A DNA stretch of 64,000 nucleotides. It comes from Planococcus citri. Its lineage: Eukaryota > Arthropoda > Insecta > Hemiptera > Pseudococcidae. Every line of letters begins with the position of its first letter. The stretch's first letter is position 1. Both the position numbers and the translations under genes were made by a program. Under the pieces are notes generated by a model. That model was not told the DNA's origin. It made no database searches and saw only the letters and a list, made by a program, of their open reading frames with translations. Positions 29,801 to 41,800 of this stretch are shown here, in pieces. Location: assembly GCF_950023065.1 (NCBI RefSeq), contig NC_088679.1, positions 46,314,001 through 46,378,000 of the forward strand, in the 5' to 3' direction.

Positions 29801-32800
29801 CACTTGATCGAAAAGCTCGAATTCTCGTACAGTGTGATACAAAAGTTCTGCTATGTTTATAGATATACTTAGTATGTAATTTTTGTTCGGAACAACATGC
29901 TTCGAAATAGTGATTTTTTCACCAACAATTCGCCATAAAGAAGACAAAAAACTAACTTGGTGACTTCAGGTGAGTCCGTCACCAAGAAGTCACCAGGAGT
30001 CACCAGACATCCAAAAAAAAATTCTAGGGTCAGGAGGACATTCTAGTAGTTTTTTCAACAACAATTCGTCATAAAAAAATTGAAAACCCAACTTGGTGAC
30101 TTTTGGTGAATCTGTCACCAAGGAGTCACCATGCAGAATTCGCCAATCACCGGACATTTGAAAAAAATTTTCAAAGCCTCTGAGGACATTCTGATAGTTT
30201 TTTCACCATAAATTCACCTAAAAAAAAGTGAAAAACTCGCCTGGTGACTTCCGGTGAATCTTCAACCAGAAGTCACCAGACATTCGAAAAAAATTTCAAG
30301 GGCCATGAGGACATTCTGGTGATTTTTTCACCAACAATGCGCCATAAAAAAGACAAAAAACCCACTAGGTGACTTCTTGAATTCCCATAGAACATTTTTG
30401 AAAAATTGCTTCATTGTAAACTCAAGTCTTCGCTAACTTTCGTGCTGTGAAATTACAAAATTTATGTTTTAGCAAAATAGTACAGTTTTTTGGGGGGTGG
30501 GGGGGGGGGGTTAAAGTGTTCTTTAAAACCAGTTTTCGAGTTAAGGAGAAAAAAGTGAAAAATGCCAAAATCATGACATGACTCATCTTTTGAAACCAAA
30601 TTTCACCACTTGCAGTCCTTTTAGAGAAATTCAGAAATGATAGAGAAAATCAAAATTTCTTTAAACAGTTGAAAAGTCATAAAATTCTAGAACAATGATT
30701 GATATTTTTAATCGAGAATTCAAAACACGAGTGAATTTATATTTGGTTTAAAAATAAATTGAATTACTTTTCGAGCTATCAATAGGTTTAAGTTATCTAT
30801 ATTTTCAATTTTCTCATGAAGCATAATTCTTTTTTCAAACGAAACGAACCCGCATAAATATGTCTCCAATACGAAAACAACCTCTTTTGAGCCATTTTGG
30901 AACCTCCAGTAAGTTTTATACTCGTGCAATCATCTCCAGGAAGGAATTTGAAATTACTCTGGAAGGATTCAAAGTGAACTGCAGTAACTATAACTTCGGT
31001 TGAAGCTTATTGGAGACCTTTTCGATCTTTGGATGAGAGTGAAGGGAGAGGTGAAGGGTTGTCTTTCTCCAATATTTAACATCAAATGCCAGAAGCACAC
31101 ATAAAAAAAGTAACACAATGCGGATAAAATCACCTCACGAGTATCATCATTTTTTTCTTGAATGAAAAATCACCTCGATCGAGCAAAACTTCTGTATCAC
31201 ACTGTATACGGAGGGCGCGCGCAAATCTGACCCAAATCGCGAGTCAGCTCACTGCGACTCTCCTACGCATTTGCAGACCGCGTACAATACGTCGGCGTAC
31301 AACCGAACGAAGATATTCTCGTAATTAAATGCACCACCCTGATTGGAAGAACAACTCGTATAACGAACGATCTTGTTTTTTTTAAATTAATTACTACAGC
31401 GGCCAGACGTATAATAATTAACTCGATACGAGAATTTTGATCAAATATCGATTAGAGCAAGTCGTCGCGTCGCGTTCCCATATAAATGCTTACAATTTTA
31501 CGATCGCGCTCATTGCTTAATTTCGAAGCTTAACGTCACGTCATTAAAACTAGATGAAATTTGAGACATGACCGAATAAGCAAATACTCATTTACTCACT
31601 CTCGTAGTAGAGTTTACAAATCGCGTAAAAATCTGGCGAAATTAAGAAAGTGCGATACCTTTCAAAAACTATCAACTTCAACGCTCCTCGCTCGGCAATC
31701 CAGTACAACAGGTAGAAATGTCGGATTACACACATCTTTAAATTGATATATATGTCATGTCGCTCACAGCGACGTATTAATTTTTCATATTTTTTCACCA
31801 TTCTGATGCGATCATTTCCCAGGCTTCATCTTACTACGATTGCAACTTGTTTTCCAACAAGACGTACAAACAATTTTTGAGAAACCCTGATTGGCGAATG
31901 GTTTCGATAATTTCGCCAATTCCGCATAAAACTAGGTATAGGTACTCTGTTTACCACGTTTTATTAAATTATCTCAAGTTATTCAATGCACACGCTAAGT
32001 GAACCCACATTATTGGTATGTTTAATAATACTAAACGCAGCTCAGGTAGGTCTAGGTATATGTATCTCGTAAATGATCATACTCTATGTACTGCTGCTAT
32101 ACAAATCGAACAGCATTTCGAGCATATATTATTATAGATGGGTGCAATAATGTAGTCGTCGACGTAATACCCCATTGTGAGGAAATTTTCGCGTGTAAAA
32201 ATATGCACACTGTCAAAGCACGCGTGTACTGTTTCGCCGTTTATTTACCGAGTTGATTGTATTATGCACATAATATACCCATGTGTCCTTGTCCGGTGGA
32301 TGGACCACTTTTTTTTCTTTTTTTTTTTTTGAATTGATTTTTCTCTTTTTTTGCTATTATAGGCTATACATGGTCGTTGACATTTGTAACATAGATATGT
32401 TTGCACTTTGCAGTTAAAACGTGTGTATGGACATATATTTACGTATTTATAGGATATGCGTACCTACCTACAATTTTTCAACGACATTGCTCTGTATTTT
32501 ATACTTTACATATGCGTAATTCTAGTTTCTCTAAGTACCTAGTAATTATTTGGTGCATAGGCGAGGATAAAAACTACGACTACCAAGTGTGACGTCACAA
32601 TTGCGTATTTCAAGGATGAAATCCTGATAAAAGACTGCATTTAGGGAGATAAAACATGAAATTTACACGGGAAAATTCACTTTTTGCCATGAGTTTTATT
32701 AAAACATTCGTGAAACATTTTTTTAGACATTGAAGCTTGTATAGCATCACTAGTTTCTGAGAGACGTTTGAAAAAACTGATTTTTCTAATGTAAATTTTG

Positions 32801-35800
32801 CTTTCTATTCCCCAAAACAAACGTAAACAAACCTTCGTAGGACATTATGACGTCAACAATTGAGAGCCGGTATTCAAAAACGTGAATTGATGGGTAATAA
32901 GGGAGTAAAAGTGAGAACGAACCGATATTTTGATCTGCAAAAGTTCAATTTTATGAAATTTTAGGGGCTCATTTCAAGATTTTTAGGAATCTCATATCAA
33001 AAAATCAAGTTGAAATTTAAAACCACCAATCACCATCTTCAAAAACTCATCAATCTACAAGGCTAATAAATTTTCCAATTTATCTCAACTTTAGGGTTCA
33101 TTATGAGGCTTGGAAGGCTCGTACTAAAATAAAGAGCTGACATTCGAAATAATCAATCACTTTTTTTTCGAAATTTGGGAACTTAAGTGGAATTTTGCCG
33201 TTTAGATGGCTATGGTATAACTCGATTTTGTAGAAACAGTGGGGCTCGTACTAAAAAGTGAACTGAGATTCGAAATAAGCATCTCTCAAAACCTAACAAA
33301 CAATAATTCTGATGAATTTTTCATTTTTTTTAAAAATGTGGGGTCTTGCAGAGAAACTTGACTAATTGAAATTAGCGAAGAAATGACATTATTATCGAAA
33401 AATATTCACGGAATTATATCCTTAAGTAGGTAAATATGTATATTTTTAAAGCCTTCCATCATATTTTGTATTTTCTCAAGGATTTTTGAAAAATTTACCC
33501 CTAACGTAGCAAGATTTAAAAATTGCAATATTGGAAGGGGGTAAGAATCTTGGTTTTGAGAAGCGTTCATTCTCCATCTGTTGACTCTTGCCCATTCGCC
33601 CTCAAAACCATAACGTGGTCTCGAAGAAGGGCTAGAGCCTTAATCTTGAAAAAATTGGTAGAAAAAATCTAGCTCTTCAAGGGAATTCAGTTCTATACTT
33701 ACGCTAACTCGATGGTTCGATTTGAAAAATTTCTCCTCTAAACTTAATCTTCGTATTTTCTTGCCACTAAAATTTAAATTCCAACAAATTAAAAGTTGAA
33801 AACAATGACGAAGTATTTTTTTTTTTTTTTTTTTTGAGGAGAGGGGGATTTATACCCAATAGCAGTTCAAATAAGAAAAAAATCGAACGACTTTTGGCTT
33901 TCAACATTTTTTGGCTGTAAATTATATCCTTGCCTTACTGGGACTTTTTACGTTTTTTTTTTTTTTTTTTGGCGAGGTCTTCCATTATGTATTATAAATT
34001 TCAGTGATTAAATATTTTTCCACGTGCAAGTTCCGTTGCACTTGAAACCATTAAGTAGAATATATTATAATTACAGGTAAACACGATATTTTCCAAGTCG
34101 CGTTACACTTTAACCGTGTACCTACATGTAGATAGTTGGATCATTCTTCGCCACTTAATTCACTCCCATAATTTCCAATTAATGCAACCGTATCCACAGA
34201 ATCGTTGAATACGACTATATCGCAGCTACCGAACGCCTCAGCAATGCAACTTACGACTTACGAGCTCAGATTATTCGCCTTTATTATGCAACACAGTCTC
34301 CTAAGGCTATATCCGTCTGTGTTAGTAAGCGTACCGCTGAACTACAATTAGGCATTGCGAACCGTTCGCATTCCGGTTCTAGGGCACAGGCAGATGCGAA
34401 TATATGAAAAGTGTTTAGGAAACGGGATAATTAAACTTTAAAATAGAGAAAAGAATTAATTATTTGTTCGCGAAAACGAATACGGAATTTGGTGTCTGGC
34501 AGCGATACAAGGTATTGAAATAATAAACCATATACCTACCTATGCCTGATTAAAACCTGTAGAGCAGAAGCGGACAATAACCGTGTGCGATATTTATCGG
34601 AAATAAATCGGAAAATTATTTTAATTTATAAACATACAAAGTTGATAAGGAGGTCAATTTTTTCATACGATATTTTCTTAGCTTGGCAAATGGTTTGGAT
34701 GGCGCTGATTTGTAAATCTTAATTCTAATTGATGACGGGACATTTGGAGACCTCGGAAAAAATTAATACTATTTTTCACGATCTTAAGAATATTTTCTGC
34801 TCATCTTTAGTTGAAAAATATCAAATATCAGTGGCCAGACTTCCTCACAACCATCAACTCGTACACGCCAAGAACAAGTTATGCAAAGGTTACTAGAGGT
34901 GGGTTAGTATTTTTTTTTTTAGATAAGTACGTATTCTTCATTCTATGTAGCACTGATTTTGACATCAGATTCAATTTCTTTCATAAAAACCACCTCTCGA
35001 CAAGTGAATCGCAAATACGAACACGCTACTTTCAAGAACGATTAGCGTGGATCCTTAATAACGTTTGCAATACTGTAAAATGCAACTTATCTAATACTCA
35101 GTCATAACTATATTTTATAACACACCATCACAAACAAAAAAACGGGACAACACACCGAAATACCCCCGTTGATACGTAATCAACTAATCATGTTCTAGGT
35201 ATTTAATTATACCAGACACACCGTAGACGTCGATTTATACATTATGGATTTCATCGTAACTATCACGAATCTTAGTTGCATTTACAGTTTACACACAGTA
35301 CCATCATAAGCAGTACATTAACCCTTCAGTGCCCAAGAGAAATCTAACGATGAAAGAAAATTTTCATCACGCTTTGTAGGTTTCGTGTAAATAATAGGGT
35401 GAAATTAGTTTTTTCTCAATGAAAGGTTAAAATTTTAAACAGGAAGTAGAATTCCATCAAAATTACCGAATTTTTCTTTGACTTCTCTTTCATACAATTT
35501 CTTTTTCTGAAATTTCAAAAAAAATTAAAATTACAATTTTTACAAGGGAACGGCCAAAAAAAGTGCTATCCGACTAAAATGAAACTGTTCTACCCTATTC
35601 ATGAATTTTCTGATATTTTCTAAAGAATTGTGATATAATTTCTTGAAATTTTAGTTCATATTCAAAGCCAACGTCACCGAAAAGACAAGAAACGATATGT
35701 TACACGGCTCATTTTTTTTTCAATTCTGCACATGAGGAGCTCATAACCGCCTGAGGGTTTTAGAGATTGCAAGAACCCTCTTAATGTCTTTAATACTATG

Positions 35801-38800
35801 TAGAGTAACGTTGCATTTAGGCCATTCGATTAAAAATGCTCCAAATTCATGTTTACCAACACCAGGAGTATCCACAGCAAAAATCACCCTGAACTAAAAA
35901 GCACTAAAAAAAATATTTTTGACACATACTTTGAGCTGCAAATTGGAAAATTTCATAAAATTTTTTGAAAAATTGAAAAAGCGACCATTCTAATGATAAT
36001 CTATAAAAAAAGATACGTTAACTAATGAAAATTTTCAAAAAACATAATATTCAATCTCCTTTGAATTTCTTTTTTTGATAGTTTTAAAAACTAAGGGCTT
36101 TCAAAGTTTGTATTAAAATGAAAATGTGGCTCATTGGGAGGATGATAGTGTTTTTTTGGATAGGGCAAAATCACTTTATAAAAAATTTCTGAGTAAAGTC
36201 GGAGGACTTCCTGAAGAAACCGGTTTGAACTGATATGAAATGTTCCGTACCTAATGGGAAATGATTCGCAAGTTCACTAAAAATTTCATTAATTCAAAGA
36301 TTGATGAAAAGGTATAAATAGGTAACGCTGAAATTTCAAGAAATTCTGACATACGTGATTTTTACAGGCCAATCTTTCAACTTTTTACTCAAAAAAATTA
36401 AAAATAAAAATCACGTCGAAATCAAAGGCCCCACTCCCAGAATTTTGCGGGAACAACTTCGAGAGAATCCCATTAGGTGCCAGCCAAAATTTGAAATTCT
36501 CAGAGGAAATTGAATCAATTTTTCGTGGTTTATTAAAAAGGAAAACTAGGTTGAGGCATCGAGTGGGTAGGATTTCTCTTTCAACACAAATCTTACATTA
36601 GTGCAGTACAAATCGTATGGGTATCTCCCACATAACAAAAACCACTAATTTTAAGATTAATTATTTCTCAAAATATAAAATAAAATCTCAAATATTATGC
36701 TATAATCTATGTCCACCAACGCGATTACGTTTGGTTCATTTTTTGGTACATAGATGACACATGACCCTTCCAACGAAAAAGTCGCTACAACCACCTATCC
36801 AGATAGGTAAAAATCAAACAAATCACCTACTCGTGAAACGTAAACATGTTAAGAATACGGTTTTCATTGAGAAAAAAAGTATTAGGTACCCGAATACGAG
36901 TACGTTAAACTAAAACAGTACTAATTTACATGCATCGCGAAGAGGATCATCAAACTGAAGGTTTAATTGGGAGGGCGGTCTGACTTGTCGCTGGGAGCTG
37001 TTAATCTATATACACAATACCGATACCATACTTAATCTGAGAATAGATCTTGAAAAGAAAGTGTTAAACTGTCAAGCAGCCATAGTCGATCATTAATTTT
37101 CGGATAATGTACAACTATAGAACTAGGGCTCGATCGCGATACAGCGATACTTCATCGTGTTATAGTTAATTGAAGAGTACTCGTCAGTTCCGTGTGCGAC
37201 CGAGTGTTATTATGAAAAATTACACCGACATGGCGCGGTTAGCCGCACATTACACGTATTAACCATCGATAAACTATCTGGTAGCGTCCCTTGTTCCGTT
37301 AAAAAGTTTCGTAATCGCTCCAAGGAGTGTGTTAGAATAAAGCAAAGGAGCAAAAAAAAACAGTGCATCGAGTTATTCGATATACATACAACAAGCCATA
37401 CCTAACTAGAATTACACGTAATACGGTACTATTTTTTTTCACGTATCGTAGTCTTAAAGAAGAAAGAAACATATTCAATTTAGCGAAATGAACTCAACCA
37501 TCATGTGTTTGCTTTCTGTTTCAGGGTTACTCTTGTCAAGATTTGATTAACAATGGAATGCGACAATCTGGAGTATACTATTTGCAAATTCGAGGTACTG
37601 CGTACTGGTACCTCAAAGTATACTGTGAACAAGACATCGCTGATGGTGGATGGACTGTGAGTAAAATATAAAAATTTAAAACTTGGCTAAATATAAGCTA
37701 AATGGATAATCCGCAAGGCTATCGTACCCTAACAATACCAATATCCCAATAGAAACTGCATACAAGCTTATACGTATTAGCAATATCAATAAAAGTAAAT
37801 GAGGCAATAACCAATTTCAATACATTTTTTATAACCTCATTATGTATTCTATGAACCTTTTTTGTGTTCGCTGTACAAAGAACATATCAATACTCAATAC
37901 AGCCCATTGAAAAACGATTTTTAAAGAAATAATACTCGTACAATAATACTGGACAAACTCTAATCTCGTGAAAATTTTAGATACTTTTTTTCAATTAACA
38001 TGAGAGTTTGTTTTTCTGGACAATAAGTATAATAAGGTAGGTAGTACATGAAAAGATTTTGTATATTTTCTAACGTTTCGTAATATTTACATACAGCGTG
38101 AAAAGAAGAAAAAATTTCTTACATCAAAATTGATAAAACTGAATAATTTTCGGAAGAATGGGCTTTCGGGTGATTATTTCAATGAAGCATAAGAACCGCT
38201 TTTACCGACTTTGCCGTGAAACGGAAAAGTAAGGTATTGTATTTGTCATGATGGTTGAGGATTTGGGTGGGGGTGGGTTTTCTTGACGTTTTGGAGTGTG
38301 CTGATCACGATAAGACATATGGCGCAAAACGAGATAAGTTTATATATAGGTATTAGTATCCAGACATGTCAACTATTGAATGGGTTAATTTTACTATACA
38401 AGTGGACTGACCAACTTCTCAACTATAGTTGACAAGTCATGGGTTAATTTTACTATACAAGTCAACTATGAGTTTTCAGAAACTTCCACCAGAGGGCGCA
38501 TGGCTTAGAAATCAAGGCGCGAGGACGAACGCAGGGTCTACAGTCAATTTGTAGTGAGTAGAATGTGATGTGCTGGTGGAGATGTATGCAAATACATCGA
38601 TCCTGAGTGTACACGACAACAAATTTGACTTGAAATTTTTCAGTATTTTATTGGCCTATGGAAAATTTAAAAATATCAAAAATTTTTATGCTGTTTAAGC
38701 TTTCTTTTGGTGTCTTAACTTTCTCAAAATTCAAATTACTTCAACTCCATTTTCAAAAATTTTCGTCAAAATTTAGCCTAAAAATCTGATTACTTTTTTC

Positions 38801-41800
38801 AAAACATAGATTTTTTTAATATTAGACTGAATCTGCAAATAAAATTTCAATAAGTGATTTAGAACAGAAATTATACCAATTTTAAACTTTTGTTCAATTT
38901 TCTGCATATATGCCAAGCATAGTTGACATGTCTGGTCGCAAGCAAATATATATACAGTTGTTCAGGGCCCAAGTGGCATCTTTTTTTGTTGTTGAATGGT
39001 AAACTGGCATCTTTTTTACAAACTGGCATCATTTTGCGGATGCCACTTTAACATTGCTGTTATATGATATCCTACAGGTCCGTACATTCCAAAAATAGGG
39101 TTAGTTTGGTGATGCCACTTTACCTGATATACAACCGCCCACACCCCTCAGGTTCAAAGACAATATGTGGTAATGTGGCATCTAGCATGTTTTACAACGT
39201 AGTGTGCGTAGCGCGCCATGTTACAGTGCTCCCCTCACGCTACCCGCCTATAAAGGAAGCCCTTTTGTGCTCGTATGTCATGCGCACATGCGGAGTAGTG
39301 CAGCTGTACTATTACTTGCCGAAAAATATTTTTGAAGGTGAAGATTAGTGAAGATGCCAGTCTCCTGTATATATTCTTGGATGCCAGAATACCGTCAAAC
39401 GACTATTCATATTTATATATTTATTTATATATTTATACATTTGTTAAGGGCCCAAGTGGCATCTTTTTTTGTTGTTGAATGGTAAACTGGCATCTTTTTT
39501 ACAAAGTGGCATCATTTTGCGGATGCCACGTTAACATTGCTGTTATTTGATATCCTACAGGTCTGTACCTTCCAAAAATAGGGTTAGTTTGGTGATGCCA
39601 CTTTACCGGATATACAACCGCCCACACCCCTCAGGTTCAATATGTATATGTGGTAAAGTGGCATCTAGCATGTTTCATAACGTAGCGCGCGCTCAGCGCG
39701 CTACGTTGTAGTGCTCTCCTCACGCTACCCACGTATACGCGAAGCGCTTTTGTGCTCCTACATCATAAGCACGTGCGGAGTAGTGCAGCTGTATTATTAC
39801 ATGCTGAAAAATATTTTTGAATGTGAAGATGCCAGTCTCCTGTATATACTCTGGATGCCAGAATACCGTCCAACGACTATACATAGATTTAAACTTAGTC
39901 ATTGTGGTGCCCGTTTTAAGTATACGTAGTCATTGTGGTGCCCGGTTTTGGGCTTGTGGCGCCCAAATTGGGCACCACAAGGTCTTTTTATATAAAACGA
40001 TGTAGAATTTGATGAAATGCACTCTAAGGCGAAAAAAAAAAATTTGAGGCAGGCACCACAAGTACCAAGTTTATATAACGGGCACCACTATGACTAAAAA
40101 CCTTAAAAAAAATAAACTGCTCTAAAACACCTTTATCATACATATATATATATGATCCTCTTTGTACGCGGGCACCACAATTACCATAAAAGACCCGGGC
40201 ACCACAAGGTACTAGGTACGTGTATTCATATATCAATTTATGTATAAATTTGTGTCACGCTGAACTCAAAAGCTCCGAACTTTAAGTCGAACCTGATGAT
40301 GGCAAAATATTGCTTTGATACTGAACTAGAGAAATTTTTAATTTGGTCGAAATCGGTTCAGCCGTTTACGAGATATGAACGTTTAAGCGTGTTTCAACGT
40401 TATGGATAAGCAGAAATTTGTGTAAACCCTTATATCTAGCAAACGGCTCACCCCCAACAAACAGATGGGGTGGTTAGGGTGTGTAGGTTGCAGATTGGTA
40501 CGCCGAAGGTCGGGTGTTCGAATCCCGCGCGAGTCAAGAGGAGAAAATTTTTTGTTGATTTTTTTGTTAATTTTATCCGTCCAAAATTTTTTTGCCATAA
40601 AAAATCAAAATTTTTCAAAAATTTCTAGTGTAATTTTTGTTTTAACAAAAAACATTAAGTTTTTGGTAAATAGCCAGTAAATTTTGATAATTTTTTTTTT
40701 TTTGTTAATTAATAGTAATTTTTAGTAAATAAAATGATTAGTTATTTTTGGTGAATTACTCGTAATTAAAGTTGGTCGAAAATTTTGGTAAATTGCTTGG
40801 GTAATTTTTGGTAAATTGGTAAAGTTTGGTAAATTGGTAAAAACCTTTGACAGTAAATTACTGGGGTAATTGAAATTCGGTAAAAAAAATTGGTAAATTA
40901 GTGAGGAAATGTCTCGTAAATTACTGAGGTGAATGTTGGTAAATTGCTGGGGTAATTTTTGGTAAAATGGAAAATTGGTAAATTAATGGGTAATGTCTAG
41001 TAAATTACTGAGGTAAATGTTAGTAAATTGCTGGGGTAATTTTTGGTAAATTCGTAAATTTTGGTAAAGTGGTAAATTTTGGTAAATTGGTAAATTTTGG
41101 TAAATTGGTAAATTTTAGTGAATTGGTAAATTTTGGTAAATTGGTAAATTTTGGTAAATTGGTAAATTTTGGTAAATTGGTAAATTTTGGTAAAATGGTA
41201 AATTTTGGTAAATTGATAAATTTTGATAAATTCGTAAATTTTAGTAAATTGGTAAATTTTGGTAAATCGGTAAATATTAGTAATTTGGTAAATTTTGGTA
41301 AATTGGTAAATTTTGGTAAATTGGTAAATTTCAGTAAATAGCTAAATTTCAATTCTGGATAAAAATTAAGCCATTAAAAACCTCTAAATTTTGGTAAATC
41401 GGTAAATTTAGGTAAATTGGTAAATTTTGGTAAATAGGTAAATTTTGGTAAATAGGTAAATTTTGGTAAATAGGTAAATTTTGGTAAATTGGTAAATTTT
41501 GGTAAATCGGTAAATTTTGGTAAATCGGTAAATTTTGGTAAATTGGTAAATTTTGGTAAATAGGTAAATTTTGGTAAATAGCTAAATTTCGGTAATAATT
41601 TTGTTTTTTGTCAACAATTTTCCTGATATATTATTCCACTTGTAATATGACGGTTACGTCTTCATAAGTACGCTAATTTTTATTTGAAAATCAATTTCAT
41701 AAAAGTGTAATATGATGGCTACTTATGATTGACTATTTTATTTTGTCGATGTTTTCGACTTTTCATATTCATTAAATCGGTAAATTTGGGTACTTCCGCG

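Larger units (their letters stand above)
29830..31204. mobile_element. 1.4-kb TA-flanked element with CAGTGTGATACA inverted ends
   Basis: The left end CAGTGTGATACAAAAGTTCT at 29830 is matched in reverse at 31204 (CAGTGTGATACAGAAGTTTT when read inward), and each end is bordered by TA. This is the arrangement of Tc1/mariner-type elements. The interior has no transposase frame. It holds a tandem array, a G-run and AT-rich filler. The bases just outside both ends are CpG-rich (CGCGCACGCGCCCGTCGCG on the left, GAGGGCGCGCGCAAATC on the right), so the insertion appears to split a once continuous GC-rich segment. Confidence 0.65.
26754..37524 (+). other. Intron 2 of the fibrinogen-domain gene
   Basis: About 10.8 kb between a GTACGT donor and a CTGTTTCAG acceptor; both neighbouring exons are in phase 0. 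No exon was found inside. It contains a CT microsatellite just after the donor, a dispersed repeat (28070-28330), a 1.4-kb TA-flanked element and long T tracts near 33815 and 33955. A possible internal promoter near 37186 is listed separately. Confidence 0.75.

Noticed and set aside
39064..40236. Several short open frames on both strands with cysteine- and tyrosine-rich translations
   Set aside because: They arise from the duplicated 483-bp units and the GGGCACCAC cluster; the same words appear in different frames.
40464..40535. Functional tRNA gene
   Set aside because: A and B boxes are present, but acceptor and anticodon stems do not form; SINE head preferred.
41020..41352. Long open frames on both strands with KFTNLP-like and LVNFGK-like six-residue repeats
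   Set aside because: They are translations of the 18-base minisatellite, open on both strands because the unit is a multiple of three and has no stop.
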